DNA from: Oreocharis arfaki
Taxonomy: Eukaryota; Chordata; Aves; Passeriformes; Paramythiidae
NCBI GenBank assembly: GCA_013398015.1
Contig: VZRR01013741.1
Span: 171,576 to 235,575, forward strand
Direction: 5' to 3'
Length of the DNA stretch: 64,000 nt
Part shown: one piece after another, positions 38,005 to 50,480 of the stretch
Layout: each line of letters begins with the position of its first letter
Numbering within the stretch: position 1 is the stretch's first letter
The notes under the pieces: model-generated
The model's database searches: none
Seen by the model: the letters and a program-made list of their open reading frames with translations, nothing else
Told to the model about the DNA's origin: nothing
Position numbers and translations under genes: made by a program

Positions 38005-38945
38005 CCCGTTCGGCCGCCAGCCTCAGATTCCTCCTCAGAGCGAGGTGGTCTTACATGGCCCCCCGCCCCGTTCCGCTCCCTCGAAATATTGATTGTTTTA
38101 AGTGTTTCTGACTTGGCCACAAACATCTGGAAGGTATGAACGTACCGGATTTGTTTCCAGCCACAAAACAGCCCCAAATCCCAAACCCTCCAATTCTGGC
38201 GAGGCTGTGGCAAACGCCAGGAATGCGCCTTTGCAGAATACAACCATTTTTAAGAATTTGGGTTAAAGTACGAATGTGCTGCAGTTGCAAAATACAACTT
38301 CACCCCGTCCTGGAAGATACTGAGTCAAGCAGAAACTGATACTCACAAACGATTAGGATGAACTGAAGTAAATCTGCAGGTCTGACCTATCTAACATGAG
38401 TCAGCACGAACAACTTTTAGCCAAACTAGGTTTTATAAAGCATTAACTCTTAAACAGACACTTGGACTAAGCCCTCTAGTTCCTCCACCTCCGTGCTAAG
38501 CTCCGGCTGGTCCCTGCCAAGGGACTTCCTGCATCCCTCTGGGATCCCTCCTAGATTAAAAATAAAGTAGTGCTCTCTTGAGGGAACTTTAATTTGGGTC
38601 GAATCTAACTGATTCGGTTTACATCAGGTTGTACAAAAATGTCCCCACTCTAAAATTTCCATTGAAAAGGAGCTATTCAGAAATAACTAAGCATTGTGCT
38701 GAAGTTTTCAATGCTACAGCAGGAAAACGTGGAAGTAAAAGTGGATTTAGGGCTTTTAGCATGCTACATAAGGGCCTGTCCACACTGAAAAGTGATGCAA
38801 TAAAATTACAATTGCAGTGTTAAACCTGTAGAGTTTAACTTCTGAGGTAGAACATCTTCTGAAATCACAGCATGTTAACATAAGCTCCTAAAAAACAAAA
38901 ACAAACCCAAAATCTTAAGCTTTAAGAAACCCTGACATTTTCATC

Positions 38946-39016
38946 TACTGTCCCTGCCCATGGCAGGCGGGTTGGAATTAGAGGTTCCTTCCAACTCAAA
39001 CCATTCTATGATTCCT
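38946..39016 (+). mobile_element. CR1 LINE 3' terminus
   Basis: It reads CTGTCCCTGCCCATGGCAGG, then GGTTCCTTCCAACTCAAACC and ATTCTATGATTCC, the CR1 3' end including one and a half terminal repeats. It lies about 1.4 kb upstream of ARSJ exon 1. Confidence 0.9.
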
Positions 39017-40356
39017 CGAAATTACATTCTCTTTAAAAGAATTTCATATTCCAATTTTTACTCCTGCGTTTTGCCCACGTTTACAAGACCAAAAGAATGT
39101 ATGTATACACCTAAATCCATAAATGGTCAAGTGCAAATTGGATTAGTGATGCCATTCTGCCTTTAACACAAACAAAGTACAATCCCCTTTTAACATAAGC
39201 TGTAGTAGCACCACGAACCCAGGTAAACATCAGAGTATCATGATATGTATCCGATCAAATGTATATTTTCTTTTCCTAGTAGTAAAGTAGGAAAAAAAAG
39301 TATTATTAAGAAGATGCCATAGAGCACAGCTCTTAGAGGACAGGAGAACAGAGCCTGTGACTTTCCAGTGCCCCACTAACCATACCAAACCCTTTTAGGC
39401 CCCACCCAGCTGCAAATGAAAATATCCGAGGGCAATCTCTGCCAGACATCTATAAACTCGACCTTCTCTCGTTATGGGCCTGACAAAGCTTCCCTTTTTT
39501 TTTTTTTCCACTTTTGCAAAAACAGAAGTAGGCTTATGTCAGCAAAATACTCAGCTGACCTTCAAGCAGAGAGGCCTTAGAAGATAGAGTGTTATTAATA
39601 TTCCACTTAAGAAAATGCTTGTAGATGCTCAGGAATTGTAGCCAAGGTTTATACAGCCCATATTCAGGATGCTCAGTGAAAAGAACAGAAGAGTTGTGAA
39701 AGCTGAAGGAAGTACTTTTTTCCTGGAGGGAAAAAAATCCTGAACATGCATAGGTATTTAAACTTGAGTGCAGTGAATACATTAATTCAAACGTTCACCA
39801 GTTAAAATTGAATTTAGCACACCATTAGGAAGGGATATATTTTTAGTCCTTGCTATGCAGTGTCTGTGTGTATTGAGGACATAAAATTAAATGTGTGCAG
39901 AAAGGATGGCTGTGGTTGGATGCTCATCTGCAGTTACCTGCAGCCTGGGTGGGGGCTCTTAGAGGTGCCCTGTGCTGGTTATTTCAGGTCAGGCTGCCAC
40001 TACCCTTGCTCCTCCGGAGCCAGACATGTTTGACACACAAAGATATCCCAAAAGAACACGTGTTCCATTTCCCTTCTCTGCCCTGACCGGCCCTTTGTGC
40101 CAGCTGCCTCGGAAAGGCGACAGTCCTGTGGTGGAGGAGACTGGACAGAGCTCCAGCACGAAGGCTGAACATGCAAACTCTCATTCCTCACACCACCACT
40201 CCTCCTGAGAGAGGGTTCACTCCAAGCCACAGAGAAACAGGAATAATAAAGGTAAGTGAGGTCTTGGGAAGACAGTTCAGAGAAAAAAAGAGATTCAAGT
40301 GGTAACACTCCTATGGTAGTATTATAACTGTTTTTCTAATTCTTACGTCAGTCTTA

Positions 40357-40404
40357 GAAAGGTAATTCTTCCTAGCTGGAGAAAGGTAATTCTTCCTAGC
40401 TGGA
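40357..40404. repeat. Perfect 24-bp tandem duplication
   Basis: The unit GAAAGGTAATTCTTCCTAGC plus TGGA occurs twice, back to back, without a mismatch. Perfect identity implies a recent slippage or duplication event. Confidence 0.97.
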
Positions 40405-41350
40405 GACTACATGTTTCTCCTACCTGTGACTCACAGCTGTCAGCAACGAAGAAGGATGCAATTTGGGATGTGCAATTCAGTGCTCTTCCCTAGTCATGCC
40501 TGAGGCCAGGAAACTTTGTCTGCCTAAAGAACAGCTTTGTGAACTGCTATTTTTAGCTGAATTGCTGCAGCTAGATGAAGAATGAAGCAGGCTTTGGCCT
40601 ACACATAGAGTCAATATTCTGCGTATTTCCAAGAACAGTAACTGTGCATTTCCTTTCACCTCAGTTCATTTCTGCACACCCCTGTCCTCAGTGTACCTTC
40701 CTCACAGGGGAAGAAAAAGGCAGGACATCCCTGCATTCTGCTTCCCAGGTGGATGCTGAGCTTTTGCTGGGCACGCATCACTGAAAACAGCAAACTAAAA
40801 CATGAATAAAAGTTTGGTGAGTCACAGGCTTTACATCATTCCCTTTGCCTCCTTTGGTGGACCCTGGTAATTAATTTACAGATGTGCTGCTTGGGAATGC
40901 TCAGATTCCACCCGTGGCTTATTCCCTGCTTTATGATGACATAAACAGAGCTTTGCTCTTAGCTTATTCTATATTTAACACAGACTTTCCTCAACTCCCT
41001 GCCGTATTTCATAGGCAAAGGTCCAGATTCTGATCTCAGCTGCCTGCACTGATACAAATGTGCAGTCACTCAACTGATGCCAATATAGTCACTCCGGAAA
41101 TTTGGGACATGACCTTAGATATCCCTCTCGTGTCAGTCCCTGTAACCACTGAAACAACACAACTTTAGAGCTGGTGGTGGCCTTCCTGGAGGAGTCTCCC
41201 ATTTCCCACTTACATAAGGTTTATGGTCCCAAGTGAAACAGAATCAAGTCCTTAAATTCTTATAGTCCTACTGAAATGGCTGCTTCTGGAAACAGCAACT
41301 GGTGTGCTTCTGTAGGAAAACGGGACATTTCAGTAGCAGATGCCAGCAGA

Positions 41351-41458
41351 AGTCATAGAATCACAGAATGGCTTGGTTTGAAAGGCATCTTAAAGACCAC
41401 CTAGTTCCAGCCCCCTGCCATGGGCAGGGACACCTTCCACTAGACCAGGTTGCTGAGG
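41351..41458 (-). mobile_element. CR1 LINE 3'-end fragment
   Basis: The plus strand shows AGTCATAGAATCACAGAATG, then CATCTTAAAGACCACCTAGT, CCCCCTGCCATGGGCAGGG and CTTCCACTAGACCAGGTTGC. This is the reverse complement of a well-preserved CR1 terminus, so it is one of the younger insertions here. Confidence 0.92.
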
Positions 41459-42385
41459 ACAGGTCACAGTTCTCTGGCTGTCAGAGAGCAACGGGTGTGG
41501 ACGCTTTTCTGGCTTTACTGAGTCTCTGAAGAGCCAAATAATCTGAAGAGGTTACAGCACACATTTGGAGGCTGCCACAGCCATCAGCATGTTAAGCGCT
41601 TTGAAGCTTTGGCAAGCTGGCTAAATCTCACGGTTTCCTTGCCACTAACAGTACAGAGGGAACAGTCTCATCTGCTCCTAAAGCGTGGGGTTTTACACAA
41701 AGGTCACCTGCCTTGTTTAAAACTTGCTCTCTTGTTTAAAACTGCACTCTAGTGCACTTAAAAAGGCCAGAGCAAGACAAGTGGGGCAACGTGTGAGCTT
41801 ATAATGCAACATAAATCTAGGAAGTTTAAACAGGATGGAAGATGTATTATCTTTTCAAAATTATTGAAGTTTTACATTAGAAGAAAAATCTTTCTCTCTG
41901 TCCAGAATGGAACTTTCCTAGTGTAGAAGGGATACACCACAGACTGCTACAAGTGTTCTACCAACTGCCTGGCATTCACACAACAGGACATTTTTATCCC
42001 ATGCAACAATAAAGCTGAAAATACAGACTGGTCAAAAGGGTACAACTATAGCAAAATATAATTCTAAGTATTTCTTTTGGTCTTGTGAAGCATTTGATTT
42101 CAAGGTTAAGGGTGCACAGCTGACAAAACGCTGTGCCTTTCCAAAGCAAGCTTTAAGGGAGAAGGATGCTTTAAAATGGGAACGGTGCTTGTCCTTAGAA
42201 GAAAGAATGCTAATGAAGTGTTTGTAAGGCTCGGGATGTTTTAAATAGTTGTTAACTACTAGAAATTACATTTAGATTATTCACTGCTCCACACCAAATA
42301 AAAGCTTCATGCATACAGAACTTCACAGATTGAAATATCGGAGATTACTTTGGTAATAAATTCTAATTTTACCTTACCATGATTC

Positions 42386-42496
42386 AGGTAAAAAAAAAAA
42401 AAAAACAACAGAAAACCCAACAATCACAACCCCCAAACACCCAGTCTTTACCTCCACAAAAAAAAACCCCCACCCAAACACACCCAAACACCTCAC
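42386..42496. repeat. A-rich then A/C-rich low-complexity tract
   Basis: A run of about 15 A is followed by CAACAG, AACCCAAC and CCCAAACAC-type sequence, with another A9C5 stretch near 42460. It may be the decayed tail of an insertion, but no element body is recognised beside it. Confidence 0.8.
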
Positions 42497-45400
42497 TCCT
42501 TCACCTTTGCCTGGGCCATTTCATTCAGCTCATTTCTAGTTCAGAATTATTGACTGCTAGAATGTCATTGCTGCAGAAAAGTGTTAGGTAATGCATCATA
42601 AATGTCATCTATGCGGCTCAGTACTCCGAGCTACTCACAAACCAAAGAGGAGGACTAAAACCAAAAGCAGAAGTAACCAGTCAAATCAGAGAAACGCCAA
42701 CTTGCATTCCTCCTGCACGCACTGGAAAAAGCAATAAAGCTTGATCGGGCATATTCCTTATCTGCCTGGAGCCGTAACAAATGCCTCTTGTCTGGGAAAC
42801 GGGTCCCTTCCAGCACCCAGCAGGTTGGGGATTTCCTGAGTTTATTGTGCCACAATCAATAACTGGGAGGGAAATGATACAGTTTTCTATTGAACCAGCT
42901 CCTATTTTTGATCTCATAGCCAGTTTGGCTAATGCACTATGAGAAATACTGCCTCTGGTTTGCTTTAAACCCACCGGTAAGTTTGATTTTTGCAACTGCA
43001 TACTGAAACAACTTTCATTTGCTTTCTTTACTATGAGTTTAACGGTGAGATTTTCAAAACAATCACAGCAGCTCCTAGTGAAGACAGTAAGAATTAGATT
43101 TAGATTTCAAACCTGGAAGAGCCCAGCACTACCATCTGTGTAGCAGCTCATGTCATAGAGACTACAGAACTTCCCTGAAATAATGCTCTTACAAACACGT
43201 GGGCAAATGTTCTAGAAATTAACCCAGACTACATTTTAAAGTTATGATTATAGACCCTGATTCACTATTCCAGTTGTTAACCACAATCACTGAAACTTCT
43301 GTATTTTACTTCTAGTCTGAGGCTGATACTGTCCAGTCCACGAGGCAACTATTTGCATTCCTCACCCAATCCTAAACTCTCTGCTTACACACATAACCAA
43401 ACACATATTAAGAGACAGAATACGATAAAAGAGATGAAAAAAAAAAGAAAAAAAATAACCACAAGACTTTTAAGGAGAAGTATGCTATAAATCTCTTTTT
43501 TGATACTGAATTCAAGCAATACTTCATGCAAGTTCGGTAAATTCTCTAAGCATGTGTGAACACAGTGTATTTCAAAAGAAAAACTATTTATTATGAATTT
43601 GAGAATGTATATTGTCTGGGGGGTGAATTTCCTCACTTTATTATTCCCATTTTTATGAATGAGGCTCTATCGCCCCTTAGACAGGTCTTCGGTAGACATG
43701 ACCTCTTCATCTACAGATAAGATAATTTTCATTAAAGCTGCTGTGCAGATACAGCCTTGTGTGCCCCCAATTTACAGCTTGCTGGAAAGAGACTCCTCGA
43801 TGGACAGGAGTTACTGTCTAATAAAGCACTTCTCTTGCACTGTGCTGCCAAGCCTATTGCTTGTTGTGGATAATGGCTGCACGTGCCCTTTTCTGCTGCA
43901 GGCACTTTTTTCTAGGATCTAGGACGAAATCATCAATTCTTCCAAAATTAACAGAATAGCTACACATATAAATGACAATTAACCAATTTTACATTCTTTA
44001 AAAAACCCCTTGATATGCTGAAATTACTTACAGTGTTCAACAAAACTACTGTCTACTTTGCATCATAAAGCACCAGGTAAAGGGATAACTAACCTGGCAA
44101 AAAATGTGTTGCTTAGGAACCAAGAGGTAAGGAGGAAGAAGAACGCATTTATCAAACTCTACTGCAAGAGCTGCCCAGAATGGAATTCAGGGGCACACTG
44201 AATCACAGAAATGTAAAATGTAGGCAGCAGCATGTTCTGAACACCAGAACAACCAAACACTGCTGATTAAGGTCAGTTAGTAATTAAAATCCATAAAACC
44301 TCTCTGATTCCACAGAGGGTGATAAATCCCAGCCAAAATATTGTATAGGAGTGTGTTATGCAAATCAGAGCCTCAGGGCACTGTTGCAGTGTGAGTTAAT
44401 AACAAGGAGCCGAAATTCTGCAGGTAGAGCGTTTCTCTCACTTCCTCTGGGAATGTGTGAGCATTCTGAAAGTCAGCAGCTCCATATGTTAGAAGGGATT
44501 TCAGCTGGGCCTGGATGAGTGCCAGGATTTCTGAAAACATACCATCCCCTGCCTGCCCAACTGAACATGTAATGAATTAAGAATTTTCTGAGAACCCTTT
44601 CCAGCGTTCTGCTCTGGTAACATCACACAAATCGCTGCTTGGATTAACAGCCCCAGCACTGTCCTGGGCTCGTGGATGAAGCCCCACCGATTCCCTCTTC
44701 CGAATTCCTGTCAGGCATGTTCAATGGCTCGGATCAGGCTGTCTTTTCAATTACACACAAATCCTGTGAAACATCTCCACCAGTAACCAAACACTGTGGG
44801 CAACGAGGAAACTCGAATTCTCTTTTCGAAGATCACCAAAGTAAAGCTTTGCTCTCCTGTAACAACACAGTTGGGATTCGTGCATGCTCTGTTATCCTGT
44901 CTCAGCACCCATCAGTTCTTATCTGTTCTGAGAAGTCCACATTCCTCCATCCCTTTTCCAAGCACAAGGCTCAGCTCCTGCAAGAGGACTTTAGACAGAC
45001 AGAGCTGTGCAATAAAACCAAGCTGCTCTCCCAGGTGGGTTTGTGTTTCCTTCCCCACGCTGAAACGAAAACCTCCTGTCTCCTTGCCTTCCCGTTCGGG
45101 ATGAATTACCCGTGCAGGCCCTGTGCTGCCAGCTCTGGACTACTGACAGTGTCATTAAGCTCAGCTCCACCAGGGACAAATCTCTTCAGACACTGAACAG
45201 TAATACTTTTATGCTGCCTTAGGAGTTCTGTGGCCTTGCACGTTGCGTCAGGAAGCAAATCCCTCTCCCAGTGCAGGAAAAGGCACGGGCAGAGCGTTCA
45301 AAGAACGCGTTGTTAGAGGTCCCTCTGTGTTTCTAGAGAGCAAACGTCGCCTTTTCTTCTGGAAGTGCTCAAGGCAGAACAGGCTGCTCCTCTTTCTTTG

Positions 45401-48400
45401 CTGTTTCCTAAGAGTTCACAATAAATCTCTGAGTTGTGCCACAGGCTTCAGGCATGAAAAGTTGTGTGACTATCCTATGCGAGCAGGTGTAGGGGTACTG
45501 ACAGTTCCAGGTACCTTCCCAAACCCAATCCTGGCAAAAAAACTTCCTGCAGAGTGTGCAACTAAAGGCACACTACTGCACAGTGCCTACAGGCAGGAGG
45601 AACATGTTTTAACTAAGAAGTGGTTGAAGTAAGATCCATTGATGTCCATGGAACATCATGGACGTGTAGCTGTGGAGCTCTAATGAGCTATGGGATGCTC
45701 TTGGAATGACACCTGCTGCGGTAGCATCACGATTCTGCAGTTGCTAAAACAATGGCCTCAGCTTAGAGGGAGTTTTATTACTTTAGTTTACTCCATTCCC
45801 CAGTGCTAGGCCTTAGAAATGCTGTGAAATAGAAACTATCACCACATTCAGCAGTAAAAAAAAACACAACAGAGGAAAAAGCCCTGCGAAACTAATTTCC
45901 TCAAGCGGGTGTCAGCAGTTTCTGTATCAGCCTACAAAAGCCTTGAGTTATTTGATCCTCAGGTTACATTTCTTCCCTGAAAACGGACTTTAGGTGCATG
46001 TATTTGGCAAAATCTACTCTTAGAGCTGAAATAATTTGCAGCTGCTGGTAGGTCAATACTTTTTAATATACATATATGATGGGTAAAACAATAGTTGCTT
46101 CTGTTAATTGTCGATGCTCTTTATTTCACAGGTTCTTTCACCCACAGGACGCCTGCTACCATAAACCCTCAGAATTCTGGACACAGTAACAACATGTATG
46201 GTCTAAACTTTCACTACTTCAATTATCATAAAATGAAAACCTAAACTGTATTTTGTGCAATAGAACTGTGTTAAATGCAAGAATCAAGAAGAAATGTGTT
46301 GCCCTTTTTTTTGACATGTAGCAATGATTATTTATAAGAAAGCTGTATCCATCTTTTGGTTTGGATAAAGAGATATAAATTACAAGCTCTTTTTTAATGT
46401 TATAAGAACTTCCTTCTAATATTGTCTCTAAAGAAAAAAAATTATTAATGTATTCATGGGCATTTATAATACTGACAAAGCTTTGTATTTTCAGATCATG
46501 GATCAGGCACCTAATTCTCATGGGATTTTTAAAAACATTTTTGTTCAATACATTTTGGATCCTATATCTCTTCTGAATTTTGAGGTTTTAATGCATTTTC
46601 TTTTCATTTTTAAGGGAAAAAGGCAAGAACACTCCCACATTTTTACCACAAATAATCTCAAGTCACGTTTCATTTGCCTCTCACACTCAGGTTCGAGCCC
46701 ATAAGCAAATTTTCAAATGGTGATAAAATTGTCAAAGCCAGCAGCCCAGCAGCTGCATTATATGTATTTGGATGTATTTCACCCTAATCAGAGGTAACAT
46801 CCAAATGTTAGCCAACATTAATGATAAAAATGGACACACCTATTTTACACAGAAGCAAAGTATCAGGTTTAGAATAATCATGGAAAAAGCAGAAACTCTG
46901 TGTAATTCACTAAGTGACCTGGGAGTGAGCTGAAAAAGGTAAACCATAAACACGGACTAATTTAATATAATTTATAGATCTTGATTTTACTAGCAGAATG
47001 CATAGATTAAAATTCATTCCTAAAGTTATTATTTGGATGCTTAAGCTCATCTGTGAAAATCAGAGTCTGTGCAGAGGCAAACCACACAAGTTGCTTTCTG
47101 AAAATTAAAGGGGCCTATGTTTGCTTAATGCTGAGGCTGTCACTGATTAAAGATGGGCTTGGCAACTGTATAAATGGGGCTTGAGAAGGCAATTCCCTGC
47201 TATGGCAGAAACACGGAGCCAAAAACCTAGGAGGTCTCTTCCAAGATGGCCTTGCTTGCAACTAACTCCAGTTTCTCTCTTGTAGGATTTCAATCGTCCC
47301 GATGAAGACGTTAATTTCCTTTTTTTGGTTTACAGCAAATCATGTCAATCTCTGGTTACAGCAGAGCTCTCACAATTACTAGCTATACAGATCAAATCCA
47401 CAGTTCTGTTCCTGGATGGCTCCTTTCAAACACACCAAACAAATATCCCATAGTCCTCATTCCAAGCATACAGCAACTTGGATATGCCTGGAGACATGGA
47501 ACAGGAAACTTGGCTCCTTTCCATATTTTATGACTAATACTGTGGGTGTATTAACTCTCAAGTGGAAGGTATTGTGCTGATCAGACTTTTATCCAGAGCC
47601 TTGATCCCATTCTACTGTTTCCAGTGCACAGCCTAATAGTCAGAGAAAGAGTCCCCTGGATACAATTTTAGGGTTAAAAAGATTTAAGTGTGCGAGGTTG
47701 GAACCAACTCACAGAAACAAGTAATATATATATACATATATGGTCGGTGGAGACACATATCACTCAACATACATTGCTCAAGGTTTGCATATGGAACTCC
47801 AATGATTCCCAAACTACAGGACTTTCTCTTCACCTGTTGGTTGTCACAGACCACTGAACCACAAAATTCCAATACATCACACACAGAGGGCTGTAGAGAT
47901 GCTCAAGAAAACGCATTCTGAGGTGGCTGCAGGAAAGTTAAAGCGGACTAAACTCCCCGTGAGGTCAGTTTTTAACTTGAAGTGCAAGGACCCCAAATAC
48001 TGGCTGCCACAAGTTCTCTTGGAGTGCAAGAGACACTTGCAAAGAGACACGAGTCACCCATCAGGCTCCTGGAACTCTGCAATTTGCCCAATACAAGAGT
48101 GTCAATCCAAAAACACCCTGGTACAGAAAGCAGTGTGCTAGGGACACGAGTGCTTGGCTTTGCCTTGGAAGGAACCTTTCAAGGTTTGGTCTGGCAATAG
48201 AGTAAAACTGCGATCCCAAAATGTTTTCTGGGTCGCAGACACTAACACCTTAGGAATAGCTCTGTCCTTCTGCACAGGAAAAGCAGTGAGGAGGCTTATT
48301 TTGGGGGGATCTCCCTTCAACCCAATTTATCATCGACTGGTTCTAGAAGAGGATCAACTAGAAAAAAGGCTTTCCCCGTGGGATTTCACCAAGACCATGT

Positions 48401-50452
48401 TATTCCACTGACTTTCATAACACTCAGGGGAGCCTCAGAGATCCAGATTACTTTGCATTTTGGAGAGCCCAGTGAGGTCATTACCACAGATTTAAGAAAA
48501 CCAGTATTTTTGTTTTATATTTACAATCTTTTTTCCACTTCTTGTATTTTAAGTGTTGGTATTTAATGTTTTTTCTTTTTGCCAGCTGTTCCCCTATAAG
48601 AAGGGTGAGCTATAAAATGAGTTCCAAACTGTAGATGGTTTCATAATCAGATGAAGTTAAGGGCAGCAGCTAGGGACAGTAGCACTCAATAAAACTTTAC
48701 TAGTTAAAGTAAAACTGGCACCAGTATTTTCTCTGTTAATATGATTAGCCCGCTGGAAATTACTGCATGACACACTGTGCTTCGAGCAATCTGTCTCCTT
48801 CCTTTGTTGTTGCACTGATCACAGAGATCTCCTTAGGGACATATTTATATGTTTTAGAAATTCTTCAGGAAGAAAACGTAATAGAGCACTGATGCAAATT
48901 GCTGCAATACCATGTACTGAACCGATTTTAGAATATTACGAATATTGCTGTTTCTATGGAAATTGAGCACCAGTTCATGGATACAAAATCCAAATTCACA
49001 CAGGCAAAACCCAAGCACAAACAGACTCACACACACATACACTTGCTGAACACTTTTGGAATCGGTCCAGGATGATTTATTTCCCAACAGTAAATTTCCT
49101 CTGTGTATAACATTCACTAAACACTGTGAGCACTATGTACAACACTTTACCAGGATGAATTACACCCTGGGAAGTTTTTAATGCCAGGATAGAAGAACAT
49201 GAGCCAAAAGGTAAAACGGGGGGGAAGGGGGGAAAACCCCACCCATATTCCTACTTTTAAGCCAACCAATATCAATACCAATGTCAATTGATATTCCTCT
49301 TTGTAAAGAGAGGGAATATAAAACAAGCATGCATACACACTAGTGCTTCTCAGTAACATGTAAGCAATTTGAAGTGAAAAACTAGGAAATCCACTTAAGC
49401 AAGGTCTAAGAAAAGAACTGGAGTTTCCTGACTCCAGAAGTGGAAGAAAAGCTCCACAGGAAGATTTGAGAACAGGCAAGTGTGAAGCTGGCTCCTTACT
49501 GAACTTGAGCAATTTGATTTCTGGTTTTGCATTTCCCAAGCAGCTGCCGTGTTTTATGTCCATAGCCAGCATCACGCAGTTTATGACTGGGACACATCAT
49601 CCATCTATTACCTAGGATGACTAATTATTTGGGAATTACTGTGGTGAGTAATGCCAGCAGAATGTGCTTTATTGCCTCAGCATAGCTGAGCTGGAAAATG
49701 CCTTATGGATATATCTAATTCCATGAAGACAAACAACTTTATAGCTATCATTAACACAAGCTGTAAATGCTAAACGTGCAATTCTGTAGGAATTCTTAGA
49801 GGTATGGAAGAAACTCCTGACAGCCTACCTGGAATATAACCCACCCATGCAACCTCTCTGCTGTCCTATCTAGAGAGAGGGAAGCAGAAACACTGAAGCA
49901 ATCAGAAAATACAGTTGTGATTTGCAGAAACACGGGGAGTTTGTGTAATTCAGTACAGATGTAAGCCCGGGGTAAGTCTGTCAGCATAATCAGGATTTTC
50001 ACAGTATGTGAGTGCTGCCTCCAGGCATTTGGAAACACCTTCTCCCTGCTGGCTCCTCACAGTACCTGGGAGTGGAATGAAACCAGAGCTGTGTTCTGCA
50101 CCATCTGCTTTACCCCACACTGACTGTGGCACTGATCCTGCTCACACTGCCATTCACACTCAAAACTCCTATCATAAACAGCCCTGCTGCTCATGTGAGA
50201 CAAGTACAACACACGCAAGGTTTTTGGCAGAAGTGGAAATCGTGCCTCTTTAGGCTCACCATGGAATTGCTGACAGGTTAGGAATGGGCCCACAAGTGTC
50301 ATTATGTGATACAGAAAAACACAAGGTAAAAACAAATTGCAGAATGTGTGTTTCAATCACCAAAACTAATGCCAGCCACAATGCACTCGCTAAGCAATAA
50401 AGGACTCCCAGAAAATGGCTTGATAAAAAGGAAAGCAAGTAATAGGCAAAAA

Positions 50453-50480
50453 GATCCAACTAGTAAGGATCCAACTAGTG
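50453..50480. repeat. 15-bp tandem duplication
   Basis: GATCCAACTAGTAAG is followed directly by GATCCAACTAGTG, giving two near-complete copies of a 15-bp unit. Confidence 0.9.

Larger units (their letters stand above)
37200..38080 (-). promoter_or_regulatory. ARSJ: CpG island covering ARSJ exon 1, 5' UTR and promoter
   Basis: The sequence is GC- and CpG-rich from within exon 1 to beyond the gap. Sp1-type GC boxes are visible at 37636-37644 (GGGGCGGGC) and 37667-37675 (GGGCGGGGG). No TATA box is seen near the start codon. This is the usual form of a vertebrate CpG-island promoter with dispersed start sites. The transcription start is not determined and may lie inside or beside the gap at 37753-38004. 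Confidence 0.8.

Noticed and set aside
37653..38243. Long frames through 37653-38243 on both strands
   Set aside because: Most of their length is the N gap, so they carry no coding evidence.
44672..45196. A 174-codon frame on the plus strand upstream of ARSJ
   Set aside because: About one frame of this length is expected by chance in a window this size. No domain, signal or splice context supports it.
45648..45672. Hairpin GTCCATG, loop, CATGGAC as a possible small-RNA precursor
   Set aside because: The stem is only seven base pairs, far too short for a microRNA precursor.
49219..49240. G-rich run that might form a G-quadruplex
   Set aside because: Only two long G runs are present, so a standard four-run quadruplex is not clearly formed.
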